Shown here: positions 28,593-38,381 of the stretch, one piece after another
Layout: every line of letters starts with the position of its first letter
How positions within the stretch are numbered: position 1 is the first letter of the stretch
Translations under genes and position numbers: made by a program
The notes under the pieces: generated by a model
The model's database searches: none
Seen by the model: the letters and a program-made list of their open reading frames with translations, nothing else
What the model was told of the DNA's origin: nothing
Assembly: GCF_008011855.1 (NCBI RefSeq)
Contig: NZ_VOUX01000002.1
Span: forward strand, 1 to 64,000
Direction of reading: 5' to 3'
Source: Serratia bockelmannii
GTDB taxonomy: Bacteria > Pseudomonadota > Gammaproteobacteria > Enterobacterales > Enterobacteriaceae
DNA: 64,000 nt

Positions 28593-28995
28593 CTCCGCCC
28601 CCTGAAAAACCGACCAATCATCCCACAACTTCTCGTTGGACTCCACACTGAGAGCGGCATTTCAACGCCAAATTCAGAATACGGATGAAGGATTCCCGAC
28701 TTTATCGCCTAATTCCGTGGTGAAAGCGGCAAAAAAAGCCCCTTTTGCCCGGCACGCGCGGCGCATTTTCCGATGAGACACGCACTGCCCTTTCCCCATT
28801 ATGCAGCAAGAACCACTGCATCGCCGCTTGCTGACCCATTTCTTACGCCAAAGCAACGTCAAAAGTGAATATTTAACACCATAGAAAGAATAATTATCAT
28901 GCAGTGGTTGCACTTTCATTCATTGGAGCTTATTTTTATGCACTCATAGTGCATAAATAATTCCAATATATAACCATTCATTATCGGGGATCGCG
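28593..28995. other. divergent ftsB / ABC-transporter spacer
   Basis: This 403-base non-coding stretch becomes A/T-rich toward the transporter (28861-28990) and holds the dyad at 28935-28957. It must contain the promoters of both ftsB and the transporter. A frame at 28674-28919 is not supported. Confidence 0.5.
28935..28957. promoter_or_regulatory. dyad upstream of the amino-acid ABC transporter
   Basis: TTTATGCACT (28935-28944) and AGTGCATAAA (28948-28957) are perfect ten-base arms around CAT, ending 38 bases before the first gene. It resembles an operator; the TGCAC/GTGCA halves recall NtrC sites but the spacing is two bases short. Confidence 0.5.
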
Positions 28996-29766
28996 ATGTT
29001 AAAACGTTTAGTTCTGATCGGCGCCTGCCTAGCCGCCACCTTCTCCACCGCCGCGTTAGCGGCTGAAACGACCTACGTCGTCGGCTCCGGCGGCACCTAT
29101 CGGCCGTTCGAGTTTGAAAACAGCCAAAAGCAGCTGGAAGGTTTCGACATCGACATCATCAAAGCGGTGGCCAAGGCCGAAGGCTTCCAAATCAAACTGA
29201 TCAATACGCCGTGGGAGGGGATCTTCGCCACGTTGAATTCCGGCGATCGCGACATCATCATTTCCGGCATCACCATCACCGACAAGCGCAAGCAAATGGT
29301 TGATTTCTCGGCGCCTTACTTCCCGGCCGAACAGGCTATCGTGGTGCCGCAAGACTCGACGGTGGACTCCATCGCCGCGCTGAAGGCGCTGAAGGTCGGC
29401 GTGGTGAACTCCAGCACCGGCGACATCGTGGTGTCCGACGTGCTGGGTAAAAACAGCACCGCCATCAAGCGCTTCGACAATACCCCGCTGATGCTGCAGG
29501 AGCTGTATGAAGACGGCATCGGCGCGGCGGTCGGCGACGTCGGCGTGGCCAAGTTCTATATCAAAACCCACCCTGAGAAAGTCTTCAAGTTGGTGCCCGA
29601 CGCCAAGTTTGAGCGCCAGTATTTCGGCATCGCCGTCGCCAAAGGCAACGATGAGCTGCGCAACAAAATCAACGCCGGCCTGAAGAAAATCGTCGCCGAC
29701 GGCACCTACGCCAAGATCTACCAAACCTGGTTCGACAGCAACGTACCGACGCTGCCGGCGGAATAA
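28996..29766 (+). CDS. amino-acid ABC transporter substrate-binding protein
   Basis: This periplasmic binding protein has 256 residues with a Sec signal peptide (cleavage after ALA near residue 22) and the family-3 solute-binding fold: YVVGSGGTYRPFEFENSQKQLEGFDIDII, then FATLNSGDRDIIISGITITDKRK and the C-terminal NAGLKKIVADGTYAKIYQTWF. The ligand is probably a polar amino acid such as glutamine, but the sequence does not fix it. It is the first gene of a three-gene operon inserted between ftsB and ygbE, absent at that site in E. coli. Confidence 0.92.
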   Translation: MLKRLVLIGACLAATFSTAALAAETTYVVGSGGTYRPFEFENSQKQLEGFDIDIIKAVAKAEGFQIKLINTPWEGIFATLNSGDRDIIISGITITDKRKQMVDFSAPYFPAEQAIVVPQDSTVDSIAALKALKVGVVNSSTGDIVVSDVLGKNSTAIKRFDNTPLMLQELYEDGIGAAVGDVGVAKFYIKTHPEKVFKLVPDAKFERQYFGIAVAKGNDELRNKINAGLKKIVADGTYAKIYQTWFDSNVPTLPAE

Positions 29767-29835
29767 TGCCCTGCCGCCGGCGCCCGCATGGGCGTCGGCG
29801 CGCCACCGTTTCAGCCTACCAAGAAGGAATACCCC

Positions 29836-30600
29836 TTGAACTTCCGCTGGGAGATCATCCAGGAATACGCGCCGCTGTTTATGGAAGGCGCCTGGATGAC
29901 CATCAAATGCACCATTATCTGCGTGCTGCTGGGCACCACCTGGGGCTTGATCCTCGGGCTGGGCCGCTTGGCGCAGGCGCCGCACGGCATCTGGAAACCC
30001 ATCCTGCATTACGGCGTTCAGTGGCCGGTACGCATCTACATCAGCGCCTTTCGCGGCACGCCGCTGTTCGTGCAGATCATGGTGGTGCACTTTGCATTGG
30101 TGCCGCTGTTCATCAATCCGCGCGACGGCCTGTTGGTCACCAGCGGCCTGATGAGCGTCGATTTCGCCCGTGCTCTGCGCGCCGACTACGGTGCCTTTCT
30201 TTCCTGCGTGGTGGCGATCACGCTCAACGCCGGCGCCTATGTGTCGGAGATCTTCCGCGCCGGGATCCAATCGATCGATCGCGGCCAGATGGAGGCTTCG
30301 CGTTCGCTGGGCATGAGCTACGGCAAGACCATGCGACAGGTTATCTTACCGCAGGCCTTCCGCCGCATGCTGCCGCCGCTGGGCAACAACGCCATCGCGA
30401 TCGTCAAGGATTCGTCGCTGGCCTCCGCCATCGGCCTGGCGGATCTGGCCTATGCCGCCCGTACCGTCTCCGGCGCCTACGCCACTTACTGGGAGCCCTA
30501 TCTGACCATTTCGCTGGTCTATTGGGTCATCACCTTCCTGCTCTCGCTGCTGGTGCAACACATGGAAAAGAGGTTCGGTAAAAGTGATTCGCGTACATAA
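29836..30600 (+). CDS. amino-acid ABC transporter permease
   Basis: The 254-residue permease of the HisM/GlnP type has about five membrane helices and the EAA loop [33 protein letters not shown] (residues about 156-188) that docks on the ATPase. I prefer the TTG at 29836, which has AAGGA eight bases upstream and gives the usual family N-terminus; an ATG at 29788 would add 16 unusual residues. It has two unusual inserts in the middle ([16 protein letters not shown] and [14 protein letters not shown]). Confidence 0.88.
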   Translation: MNFRWEIIQEYAPLFMEGAWMTIKCTIICVLLGTTWGLILGLGRLAQAPHGIWKPILHYGVQWPVRIYISAFRGTPLFVQIMVVHFALVPLFINPRDGLLVTSGLMSVDFARALRADYGAFLSCVVAITLNAGAYVSEIFRAGIQSIDRGQMEASRSLGMSYGKTMRQVILPQAFRRMLPPLGNNAIAIVKDSSLASAIGLADLAYAARTVSGAYATYWEPYLTISLVYWVITFLLSLLVQHMEKRFGKSDSRT

Positions 30601-31306
30601 CCTGCAAAAACAGTTCGGCGAGAGCCACGTGCTGCGCGGCATTTCCTGTCAGATCGCCGCCAACGAAGTGGTGTGCGTCATCGGCCCTTCCGGCTCAGGG
30701 AAGAGCACCTTCCTGCGCTGCATCAACGCGCTGGAAACGCTCTCCGGCGGCGAGATCGAGGTGAATGGCTTCGCCGTCCACGATCAGAAAACCGACCTGA
30801 ACAAAATGCGTGAAAGCGTGGGCATGGTATTTCAGCGCTTCAACCTGTTCCCGCACATGACGGTGTTGGAAAACATCATCATGGCACCGGTAAGCGTGAA
30901 GAAACTGCCTCGCGCCGAAGCCATTACGCAAGCTGAACAGCTGCTGCGCAAGGTCGGCCTGCTCGACAAGATTGACGCCTACCCCAACAGCCTGTCCGGC
31001 GGCCAGCAGCAGCGGGTGGCGATCGCCCGCGCGCTGGCGATGGAGCCGAAGATCATGCTGTTCGACGAACCGACCTCCGCGCTCGATCCGGAGCTGGTGG
31101 GCGAAGTATTGGCAGTGATGAAATCGCTGGCCCACGAGGGCATGACCATGGTGGTGGTAACGCATGAGATGGGCTTTGCCCGCGAGGTGGCCGACCGGGT
31201 GCTGTTTATCGATCAGGGGATCATTCAGGAGGAAGGCGCACCGCAGCAGATCTTCAGCCATCCGACTAATCCGCGCACTCAGGCATTTCTAAGCAAAGTT
31301 TTGTAA
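30584..31306 (+). CDS. amino-acid ABC transporter ATP-binding protein
   Basis: The 240-residue ATPase has Walker [10 protein letters not shown] (residues 33-41), the Q loop [17 protein letters not shown], signature [16 protein letters not shown] and Walker [15 protein letters not shown], followed by the switch His in VVTHEMGFA. It starts with GTG overlapping the permease by 17 bases. It is the energy subunit of the importer made by the two genes before it. Confidence 0.95.
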   Translation: MIRVHNLQKQFGESHVLRGISCQIAANEVVCVIGPSGSGKSTFLRCINALETLSGGEIEVNGFAVHDQKTDLNKMRESVGMVFQRFNLFPHMTVLENIIMAPVSVKKLPRAEAITQAEQLLRKVGLLDKIDAYPNSLSGGQQQRVAIARALAMEPKIMLFDEPTSALDPELVGEVLAVMKSLAHEGMTMVVVTHEMGFAREVADRVLFIDQGIIQEEGAPQQIFSHPTNPRTQAFLSKVL

Positions 31307-31331
31307 CCTTCGGCACCGCTTTGCAATCCTT

Positions 31332-31353
31332 CGGGCGCCGGCATCGGCGCCCG
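31332..31353. terminator. hairpin between the ABC operon and ygbE
   Basis: CGGGCGCCG and CGGCGCCCG with loop GCAT form a very GC-rich stem between convergent genes. It has no T tract on either strand, so terminator activity is uncertain. Confidence 0.5.
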
Positions 31354-31358
31354 CTCCC

Positions 31359-31685
31359 TCACCACCCGGTCAGGAAGCTGAACACCAGCCAAAACAGGCA
31401 CAGCACAATGGTGCCGGTCAACAGCAGCGTCAAGATCAGACGACCGCGCAGCAGCATGCTGAGGGTGATGCCGATCAACACCGACAGCGGCATCAGCGCC
31501 AGGAAGAATGGCCAAGTATAAAGCAGGAAAAACAGCGTGTTGGAACCGTAAACCAGAAACGGCAACGCGAACGCCAGCCAGTAGAAAACAAAGCCGCTGA
31601 CGCCGCCCAGGAAAGAATAAGAAGGCTCCTCTCTCTCCTGTTTTGATTGCTTGGCGTCGATCAAGATAGGCGTGACATTTTGCAT
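31359..31685 (-). CDS. ygbE: DUF3561 inner-membrane protein YgbE
   Basis: The 108-residue protein has a charged N-terminus (residues 1-20) and three membrane helices (about 26-47, 49-72 and 82-106). It matches the DUF3561/YgbE family by length and its position next to cysC, as in E. coli. Function unknown. The 84-base gap after cysC contains a strong terminator, so it is transcribed separately from the cys genes. Confidence 0.85.
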   Translation of the reverse strand: MQNVTPILIDAKQSKQEREEPSYSFLGGVSGFVFYWLAFALPFLVYGSNTLFFLLYTWPFFLALMPLSVLIGITLSMLLRGRLILTLLLTGTIVLCLFWLVFSFLTGW

Positions 31686-31727
31686 AGTGATCCCTGGTTA
31701 TTCGGCTCGCTCTGCGGCGGCTTAGAG

Positions 31728-31767
31728 TAAAAAGCGCATGGCGAAAAACGCCACACGCTTTTTTTGA
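31728..31767 (-). terminator. terminator of the cysGDNC operon
   Basis: An interrupted stem (AGCGTG-TGGCG with CGCCA-TGCGCT) ends in TTTTT on the minus strand, 4 bases past the cysC stop. The mirrored T run on the plus strand gives it a bidirectional appearance. Confidence 0.85.
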
Positions 31768-31769
31768 AT

Positions 31770-32396
31770 TCAGGGTTTGATAATAGCCTGACCACGCAAC
31801 ACGTCTAACAATTGCGCAATCAAATTTGTTACCAATTGTTGGCCATCAAGGTGGATTTCCGGCTGCTGCGGCGCCTCGTAAACCGCGTCGATACCGGTGA
31901 AATTGCGCAGCTCGCCGGCGCGCGCTTTCTTATACAATCCCTTCGGATCGCGCGCCTCGCAGATCGCCAACGGCGTATCGACAAACACCTCGATAAAGCG
32001 ATCGTCACCGAGCATCTCGCGCACCATCTGCCGTTCGGCGCGGTGCGGCGAAATGAACGCGGTCAGCACCACCAGCCCAGCGTCCACCATCAGCTTGGCC
32101 ACTTCCCCCACCCGGCGAATGTTCTCGCGCCGATCCTCGTCGGAGAAGCCGAGATCGCGGCACAGGCCATGGCGCACGTTATCGCCGTCCAGCAGGTAGG
32201 TGCTGACGCCGAGCCCATGCAGCGCCTGCTCCAGCGCGCCGGCGACGGTGGATTTGCCCGAGCCGGACAGCCCGGTAAACCACAGCACCGCGCCGCGATG
32301 GCCGTTGCGCGCTTCGCGATCCGCGCGCGTCACCGCGTGCGGATGCCAAACCACGTTCTCGTCGTCCGGCCCGGTCGCCCTCAGTTCAACGGCCAC
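31770..32396 (-). CDS. cysC: adenylyl-sulfate (APS) kinase
   Basis: CysC phosphorylates APS to PAPS, the substrate of CysH. The 208-residue protein has the P-loop [13 protein letters not shown] (about residues 35-47), the substrate motif [16 protein letters not shown] and [15 protein letters not shown] place the start at GTG 32396, two bases after the cysN stop, because the resulting N-terminus lines up with E. coli CysC; longer frames run into cysN. It is the last gene of cysGDNC. Confidence 0.92.
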   Translation of the reverse strand: MAVELRATGPDDENVVWHPHAVTRADREARNGHRGAVLWFTGLSGSGKSTVAGALEQALHGLGVSTYLLDGDNVRHGLCRDLGFSDEDRRENIRRVGEVAKLMVDAGLVVLTAFISPHRAERQMVREMLGDDRFIEVFVDTPLAICEARDPKGLYKKARAGELRNFTGIDAVYEAPQQPEIHLDGQQLVTNLIAQLLDVLRGQAIIKP

Positions 32397-32397
32397 C

Positions 32398-33825
32398 TTA
32401 TCGGCCACCGAGCAGATCGCGCGCGCCCCAGTGCGGGAAGTGCTTGCGCACCAGCGCATTCAGCTCCAGCTCGAAGGCGCTGAATTCGCCGCGCGCCGCC
32501 GATGCGGCCTGCAGCGTTTCACGCACCAGACCGGCGCCAACCGTGACGTTGCTCATGCGATCGATAAAGATCAGCCCGCCGGTGTCGTGATTGCTCTGAT
32601 AGCTGTCCAGCATCAGCGGCTCGTCGAAGGTCAGTTCCACCAATCCGATGCCGTTGAGCGGCAACGTGTCGGCCGGATGCTGCGCCAGCGTATTGATCTC
32701 CACCTGATGACGGATGCTCTCCACGCGTGCGCGGGTCTTTTTACCGGCGATCTTGATGTCGTAGCTCTGGCCCGGCACCAACGGCTGCTCGGCCATCCAT
32801 ACTACGTCCACCAGCGCGCTCTGCGCCGCCTGCAGACTTTCGCCGGCGTCGACCAGCAGATCGCCCCGGCTGATGTCCACTTCATCCTTCAGCACCAGCG
32901 TAATCGCCTCGCCCGGCACCGCTTCTTGCAGATCGCCGTCGAAGGTCACGATGCGCGCCACGTTGGACTCCACACCGGAAGGCAGCACTTTGACCCGTTG
33001 CCCCACCCGCACCACGCCGGCAGACAGCGTGCCGGCATAGCCGCGAAAATCGAGGTTCGGGCGGTTGACGTACTGCACCGGGAAGCGCAGCGGCTGGTTT
33101 TCTCGCTCGCTGATCACATCAACGCTCTCCAGCACTTCCAGCAGCGTCGGGCCGCTGTACCACGGCATATGGGCGCTTTCGCTCGCCACGTTGTCGCCGT
33201 CCAGCGCCGACAGCGGCACGAATTTGATGTCCAGGTCGCCTGGCAGCTGCTGGGCGAAGGTCAGGTAATCCTGTTTGAACTGCTCGAACACCGTTTCCTG
33301 ATAGTCCACCAGATCCATCTTGTTCACCGCGACCACCAGATGGCGAATGCCCAGCAGGGTCGCGATAAAGCTGTGGCGGCGAGTCTGATCCAGCACCCCT
33401 TTGCGAGCGTCGATCAGCAGGATCGCTAGATCGCAGGTAGAGGCACCGGTGGCCATGTTGCGGGTGTACTGCTCATGCCCCGGGGTATCGGCGATGATAA
33501 ACTTGCGTTTTTCGGTCGAGAAGTAGCGATAGGCCACGTCGATGGTGATGCCTTGTTCGCGCTCGGCCTGCAGGCCGTCCACCAGCAGCGCCAGATCGAG
33601 CTTCTCGCCCTGGGTGCCGATGCGTTTGCTGTCGCTGTGCAGCGTCGACAGCTGATCCTCGTAGATCTGGCGGGTATCGTGCAGCAGGCGGCCGATCAGG
33701 GTGCTTTTGCCGTCGTCGACGCTGCCGCAGGTCAGAAAGCGCAGCAGGCTCTTGTGCTGCTGCGCGTGCAGATAGGACTCGACGCCGCCCTGGTCAGCGA
33801 TTTGTTGTGCAATTGCGTTGTTCAT
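32398..33825 (-). CDS. cysN: sulfate adenylyltransferase subunit 1 (GTPase)
   Basis: CysN is the GTPase that drives APS synthesis by CysD. The 475-residue protein has G1 [17 protein letters not shown] (about residue 34-50), G3 DTPGHEQY and G4 NKMDLVD, then elongation-factor-like beta-barrel domains. It starts 11 bases after cysD and ends 2 bases before cysC. Enterobacterial CysN is not fused to CysC; the same holds here. Confidence 0.97.
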   Translation of the reverse strand: MNNAIAQQIADQGGVESYLHAQQHKSLLRFLTCGSVDDGKSTLIGRLLHDTRQIYEDQLSTLHSDSKRIGTQGEKLDLALLVDGLQAEREQGITIDVAYRYFSTEKRKFIIADTPGHEQYTRNMATGASTCDLAILLIDARKGVLDQTRRHSFIATLLGIRHLVVAVNKMDLVDYQETVFEQFKQDYLTFAQQLPGDLDIKFVPLSALDGDNVASESAHMPWYSGPTLLEVLESVDVISERENQPLRFPVQYVNRPNLDFRGYAGTLSAGVVRVGQRVKVLPSGVESNVARIVTFDGDLQEAVPGEAITLVLKDEVDISRGDLLVDAGESLQAAQSALVDVVWMAEQPLVPGQSYDIKIAGKKTRARVESIRHQVEINTLAQHPADTLPLNGIGLVELTFDEPLMLDSYQSNHDTGGLIFIDRMSNVTVGAGLVRETLQAASAARGEFSAFELELNALVRKHFPHWGARDLLGGR

Positions 33826-33836
33826 CCGGCGGCTCC

Positions 33837-34745
33837 TTAGAAATACCCTTGACGCTTTTTCAGCTCCATCGAGCCGGACTGATCGCGATCGATCATCCGC
33901 CCCTGGCGTTCACTGGTGGTGGAGACCAGCATTTCTTCGATGATCTCCGGCAGGGTTTGCGCCTGCGAGTCCACCGCGCCGGTCAGCGGCCAGCACCCCA
34001 GGGTGCGGAAACGCACCATGCGCTGGCTGATCACTTCGCCCGGCTGCAGATCGATGCGATCGTCGTCCACCATCATCAGCATGCCGTCGCGCTCCACCAC
34101 CGGGCGTGGTTTCGCCAGGTACAGCGGCACGATGTCGATCTTTTCCAGGAAGATGTACTGCCAGATATCCAGCTCGGTCCAGTTCGACAGCGGGAAGACG
34201 CGGATGCTCTCCCCTTTGTTGATCTGGCCGTTGTAGTTGTGCCACAGCTCCGGCCGCTGGTTTTTCGGATCCCAGCGGTGGAAGCGATCGCGGAACGAAT
34301 AGATGCGCTCTTTGGCGCGCGATTTCTCCTCGTCGCGCCGCGCACCGCCGAAGGCGGCGTCGAAACCGTACTTGTTCAGCGCCTGCTTCAGGCCCTCGGT
34401 CTTCATGATGTCGGTATGCTTGGCGCTGCCGTGCACGAACGGGTTAATGCCCATCGCCACCCCTTCCGGGTTTTTATGCACCAGCAGCTCGAAGCCGTAC
34501 TCCTTCGCGGTGCGATCGCGGAATTCGTACATTTCGCGGAATTTCCAGCCGGTATCGACGTGCAGCAGCGGGAACGGCAGCGTGCCGGGGAAGAACGCCT
34601 TGCGCGCCAGATGCAGCATCACGGAAGAGTCTTTGCCGATGGAATACAGCATCACCGGGTTGGCGAATTCAGCGGCGACTTCACGGATGATATGGATACT
34701 CTCCGCCTCCAATTGCCGCAAATGAGTGAGTCGTTTTTCGTCCAT
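33837..34745 (-). CDS. cysD: sulfate adenylyltransferase subunit 2
   Basis: CysD adenylates sulfate with ATP to give APS. The 302-residue protein has the PP-loop type motif [20 protein letters not shown] (about residues 32-51), [20 protein letters not shown], and C-terminal [11 protein letters not shown]. It works as a complex with CysN. It is 22 bases behind cysG. Confidence 0.97.
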   Translation of the reverse strand: MDEKRLTHLRQLEAESIHIIREVAAEFANPVMLYSIGKDSSVMLHLARKAFFPGTLPFPLLHVDTGWKFREMYEFRDRTAKEYGFELLVHKNPEGVAMGINPFVHGSAKHTDIMKTEGLKQALNKYGFDAAFGGARRDEEKSRAKERIYSFRDRFHRWDPKNQRPELWHNYNGQINKGESIRVFPLSNWTELDIWQYIFLEKIDIVPLYLAKPRPVVERDGMLMMVDDDRIDLQPGEVISQRMVRFRTLGCWPLTGAVDSQAQTLPEIIEEMLVSTTSERQGRMIDRDQSGSMELKKRQGYF

Positions 34746-34767
34746 AACAGGTCCTTAAAAGCCTTGC

Positions 34768-36198
34768 CTATGCCAAATTCACGACGGCCGGGCGCGCTGC
34801 CCCTTCCGTCTGCGATTGATGCCCGAACCAGGCGATTTGATGGTGCAGTTCCACCACTTCGCCGATCACCAACAGCGCCGGCAGCGGCGCCTGTTGGGCC
34901 AGGTGTTCCAGTTGTTCCAGCGTGCCGATCTGCACCTGCTGATCGGCGCGCGTGCCGCGGCTGATCACCGCCACCGGCGTCGCGGCAGCGCGACCGTGGG
35001 CGATCAGCCGCTGGCTAATGTCCGCCGCCTTCATCGTGCCCATGTAGATAGCCAACGTCTGCCGCGCCCGAGCCAGATCGGCCCAGTCCAGGCCATCGCC
35101 GTCGGGGCGGCAGTGGCCGGTGATAAAGGTCACGCTCTGCGCGTGGTCGCGGTGCGTCAGCGGAATGCCGGCGTAGGCGGTCGCCCCCGCGGCGGCCGTG
35201 ACGCCCGGCACCACCTGGAAAGGAATGCCGGCGGCGGCGGCCACCTGCAGCTCTTCGCCGCCGCGGCCAAAGATGAACGGATCGCCACCCTTGAGGCGCA
35301 CCACGCGTTTGCCCTGCTGCGCCAGTTCCACCAGCAGCCGATTGGTCTCCTCCTGGATCACCGAGTGCGCGCCGGCGCGCTTGCCCACGCAGATGCGTTC
35401 GGCGTCACGGCGCACCAGATCGAGGATTTCGCCGCTGACCAGATGGTCATACAGCACCACGTCCGCCTGCTGCATCACCTGCAGCCCGCGCAGGGTCAAC
35501 AGCCCCACGTCGCCCGGCCCGGCGCCCACCAACGCTATCTCGCCCTGGGCGCCCTCATCGCCTGCGGCGAAGCGGTGCAAATCCTGCTCCAGCTGCCGTT
35601 CCGCCTGCGCCGTCTGGCCGTTGGCCACCAGCGTGGCGAAACGACCGCCAAAGGTTTTCTCCCAGAAACGGCGACGCTCGCCAATCGAGGCCAGCCGCTG
35701 TTTGACCTGGCCGCGCCAGCGGCCCGCCACCTGCGCCATCTGCCCCAAACTGGCGGGTAGCAACGCCTCCAGCTTTTCGCGCAGCAACCGCGCCAGCACC
35801 GGCGCCTGGCCGCTGGACGATACGGCCACCACCAGCGGCGAGCGATCGATGATCGACGGGAAGATGAACGAACAACGCGGCTGATCGTCCACCACGTTGG
35901 CCAGCACCCGGCGTTTATCCGCCTCGGCGAACACCGCGGCGTTCAGCGCATTGTCGTCCGTGGCGGCGATCGCCAGAAACACGTCGTCCAGCTGCTGCGG
36001 ATCAAAGCTTTTCCCCAGCCAGAGCACCTGACCTTGCTGACGTTGTTGTTCCAGTTCCGGTGAGAGCGACTGCGCAACTATCCGTATTTCAGCCCCGGCG
36101 CGCTGAAGCAGATCGACTTTGCGCGCCGCCACGTCACCACCGCCAACGACCAGTACCGGACGTTGTTTCAGGTCGGCGAATATTGGTAGATAGTCCAC
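34768..36198 (-). CDS. cysG: siroheme synthase CysG
   Basis: CysG makes siroheme from uroporphyrinogen III by two methylations, an oxidation and iron insertion. The 476-residue protein has an N-terminal Rossmann dehydrogenase/ferrochelatase domain ([24 protein letters not shown]), a middle dimer domain, and a C-terminal SAM-dependent methyltransferase ([33 protein letters not shown]). GTG at 36198 is chosen by alignment; upstream in-frame codons to 36318 lack family sequence. Being first in the operon with cysDNC links siroheme supply to CysI, as in other enterics with two copies. Confidence 0.94.
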   Translation of the reverse strand: MDYLPIFADLKQRPVLVVGGGDVAARKVDLLQRAGAEIRIVAQSLSPELEQQRQQGQVLWLGKSFDPQQLDDVFLAIAATDDNALNAAVFAEADKRRVLANVVDDQPRCSFIFPSIIDRSPLVVAVSSSGQAPVLARLLREKLEALLPASLGQMAQVAGRWRGQVKQRLASIGERRRFWEKTFGGRFATLVANGQTAQAERQLEQDLHRFAAGDEGAQGEIALVGAGPGDVGLLTLRGLQVMQQADVVLYDHLVSGEILDLVRRDAERICVGKRAGAHSVIQEETNRLLVELAQQGKRVVRLKGGDPFIFGRGGEELQVAAAAGIPFQVVPGVTAAAGATAYAGIPLTHRDHAQSVTFITGHCRPDGDGLDWADLARARQTLAIYMGTMKAADISQRLIAHGRAAATPVAVISRGTRADQQVQIGTLEQLEHLAQQAPLPALLVIGEVVELHHQIAWFGHQSQTEGAARPAVVNLA

Positions 36199-36270
36199 AA
36201 CAGCCTTTTCATATAACAGAAAGATAGTGTGACTATACGGGCTGAGATTTAGCCTCTGAAATGACGAAAA

Positions 36271-36295
36271 GGAATGATTAGTTCCTTTATGGAAT
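36271..36295 (-). promoter_or_regulatory. CysB-like site upstream of cysG
   Basis: TTCC-N5-GGAA, with a further ATTCC repeat close by (within 36271-36295), lies about 75-95 bases before cysG. Such repeats are found in CysB-controlled promoters. Weak consensus; no -35 element located with confidence, a TATAGT -10 candidate is at 36231-36236. Confidence 0.35.
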
Positions 36296-36459
36296 ATAGG
36301 CCGCAACGCCGAAGGCAAACGGTGATACTCACGACAGCAGTTTGCGCGTTGGCGCGAAAATTAAGAGACAGGGAAATTGTGTAATGCCGCCCGGCGTCTC
36401 ATACTGGGTGCCGAAGAAAAATGATCGGCAGCGCCGATAGCAAAGAAGGATTTTTCGGT

Positions 36460-37530
36460 ATGTTTTCCCGTTTTTACCTGAAGACCAGCCTGCTGGCCCT
36501 CGCACTCGGCGGCGTCTTCAGCGTGTGTGCCGCACAGCCCGTAAAAGACGCGCCAATGGGCCGTTTCGCCGCCGAACAGACCCGCCACATCGCCACTTAC
36601 TTCCCCGGCCGCATGGCGGGCAGCCCGGCCGAATTGCTCACCGCCGACTACCTGAAGCAGCAATTCAGCAAGATGGGTTACCAAAGCGATATTCGCAGCG
36701 TCAATACGCGCTATCTCTACACCAGCAAAGATGGCAAGAAGAACTGGAACAACGTCACCGCCAGCTCGGTGATCGCCGCCCGCAACGGCGACAGCCCGAA
36801 ACAAATCGTGGTCGTCGCCCACTTCGACACCTATACGCCGCGGAGCGACGAGGATCTGGATAACAACCTCGGTGGCTTGACGCTGCAGGGTGTCGACGAC
36901 AACGCCTCCGGCATCGGCGTAATGCTGGAACTGGCGGAACGCCTGAAGAACATCCCCACCGCCTACGGCCTGCGCTTCGTCGCCACCAGCGCCGAAGAGC
37001 TCGGTTCGCTGGGGGCGCAGAACTACCTGCAGCGAATGAGTGCGGAAGAGAAAAGCAACACCGTGCTGGTGATCAATCTCGACAGCCTGATCACTGGCGA
37101 TCGGCTGTACTTCAACGCCGGGCGCAACACGCCGCCGCAGATGGCGAAGCGCTCCCGCGATCGCGCGCTGGATATCGCCCATCGCTACGGCATCGCCGCC
37201 GCCACCAATCCAGGCAGCGCACAGCATCCGCAGGGCACCGGCTGCTGCTCCGATCAAGAGGTGTTCGATGCCGCAGGCATCCCGGTATTGTCGGTAGAGG
37301 CCACCAACTGGTCGTTGGGGGAGAAGGACGGCTATCAGCAGCGCGCCGTCAGCCCGCACTTCCCGCAGGGCATCACCTGGCACCGCCCGCAATACGACAA
37401 CCTGCAGTATCTGGATCGCTATCTGCCGGGGCGGATCGACAAACGCAGCCGCGACAGCGTGCAGATCCTGCTGCCGCTGATCAAAGAGTTGGCGCAGGCG
37501 CACCCGCCGAAAGCACAAAAGAAAAAGTAG
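36460..37530 (+). CDS. iap: aminopeptidase Iap (M28 family, exported)
   Basis: Iap is a periplasmic zinc aminopeptidase that in E. coli trims the N-terminal Arg of alkaline phosphatase. The 356-residue precursor has a signal peptide (MFSRFYLKTSLLALAL, cleavage near ALA/CAAQ, residues 22-25). Metal ligands are recognisable in VVAHFDTY, VDDNASG, SAEELG and INLDS, with a distal CCSDQ. Start 36460 has AAGGA; an upstream ATG at 36421 would bury the signal peptide behind 13 extra residues. The gene lies next to cysG-D as E. coli iap does to cysD. Confidence 0.93.
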   Translation: MFSRFYLKTSLLALALGGVFSVCAAQPVKDAPMGRFAAEQTRHIATYFPGRMAGSPAELLTADYLKQQFSKMGYQSDIRSVNTRYLYTSKDGKKNWNNVTASSVIAARNGDSPKQIVVVAHFDTYTPRSDEDLDNNLGGLTLQGVDDNASGIGVMLELAERLKNIPTAYGLRFVATSAEELGSLGAQNYLQRMSAEEKSNTVLVINLDSLITGDRLYFNAGRNTPPQMAKRSRDRALDIAHRYGIAAATNPGSAQHPQGTGCCSDQEVFDAAGIPVLSVEATNWSLGEKDGYQQRAVSPHFPQGITWHRPQYDNLQYLDRYLPGRIDKRSRDSVQILLPLIKELAQAHPPKAQKKK

Positions 37531-37534
37531 CCTA

Positions 37535-37568
37535 CAAAAAAACAGGGCCCAGCATTGCTGAGCCCTGT
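37535..37568. terminator. iap/cysH bidirectional terminator
   Basis: ACAGGGC-C-CAGCA pairs with TGCTG-A-GCCCTGT (37542-37568); the minus-strand copy ends in seven T's, a strong terminator for cysH; on the plus strand it lies right after iap. No CRISPR repeat is found here. Confidence 0.92.
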
Positions 37569-37585
37569 CGGGTGATTCGCCTCTT

Positions 37586-38320
37586 TTAGCCTTCGTGCAG
37601 ACCGCACTCGCGCTTCAGGCCGAAGAAACGCGTCTCTTCCTCACTCATGCCCGGCTCCCATTTCTGGGTGGTGTGGGTATCGCCTACCGACAGGTAGCCC
37701 TGTTCCCACAGCGGGTGATAACTCAGCCCGTGTTCGGTCAGATACTGGTAAATCTTGCGGTTGTCCCAGTCAATGATCGGCAGGATCTTGAACACCCCAC
37801 GCTGCACCGCCAGCACCGGCAGATTGGCGCGGCTACCGGACTGCTCGCGCCGCAGACCGGCGAACCAGCTCTGCGCCCCCAGCGTCTCCAGCGCGCGGTT
37901 CATCGGCTCAACCTTGTTGATCTGGTTGTACTTTTCAATCCCTTCCACGCCCTGTTCCCACAGATTGCCATAGCGCGCCTCTTGCCAGGCGGGAGACTGT
38001 TCGGCGCGGAACACCTGCAGATTCAGCTTCAGCTGGTCGGTCAGTTGATCGATAAAGCGATAGGTTTCCGGGAACAGGTAACCGGTGTCGGTCAGGATCA
38101 CCGGGATATCCGGCCGGATGCGCGTCACCAGGTGCAGACATACCGCCGCCTGAATGCCGAAACTGGACGAGAGTACGAACTCGCCGGGCAGATGCCCCAG
38201 CGCCCATGCAACGCGCTGTTCGGCGCTGAGGGTCTCCAGTTGGCCGTTGACTACCGCCAATGCCAGCGCCTGCCCGGATTTGGGCAACGCGTTCAGCGCC
38301 GCCAGATCGAATTCAGCCAT
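37586..38320 (-). CDS. cysH: phosphoadenylyl-sulfate reductase
   Basis: CysH reduces PAPS to sulfite with thioredoxin. The 244-residue protein (identical length to E. coli) has [32 protein letters not shown], and the redox Cys in the C-terminal ECGLHEG motif that attacks PAPS. It lies 61 bases after cysI. Start [10 protein letters not shown] at 38320 was chosen over a longer frame lacking homologous sequence. Confidence 0.96.
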   Translation of the reverse strand: MAEFDLAALNALPKSGQALALAVVNGQLETLSAEQRVAWALGHLPGEFVLSSSFGIQAAVCLHLVTRIRPDIPVILTDTGYLFPETYRFIDQLTDQLKLNLQVFRAEQSPAWQEARYGNLWEQGVEGIEKYNQINKVEPMNRALETLGAQSWFAGLRREQSGSRANLPVLAVQRGVFKILPIIDWDNRKIYQYLTEHGLSYHPLWEQGYLSVGDTHTTQKWEPGMSEEETRFFGLKRECGLHEG

Positions 38321-38381
38321 GTTGTCTCTCCTGATGCTTGAAATTACCTGCGCGGCCCCTCTGCCCAGAGGCCGCCCGGCC

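Noticed and set aside
28674-28919. Minus-strand frame in the spacer upstream of the ABC transporter.
   Set aside because: Starts in A/T-rich promoter DNA and has no credible ribosome site; amino-acid composition is atypical.
28935-28957. Considered NtrC sites (TGCAC-N5-GGTGCA) and a sigma-54 promoter.
   Set aside because: The dyad has a spacer of three rather than five bases, and no GG-N10-GC pair is placed correctly.
37531-37585. Looked for CRISPR repeats at the iap-cysH site.
   Set aside because: Only one hairpin with a T tract is present; no repeated unit or spacers.
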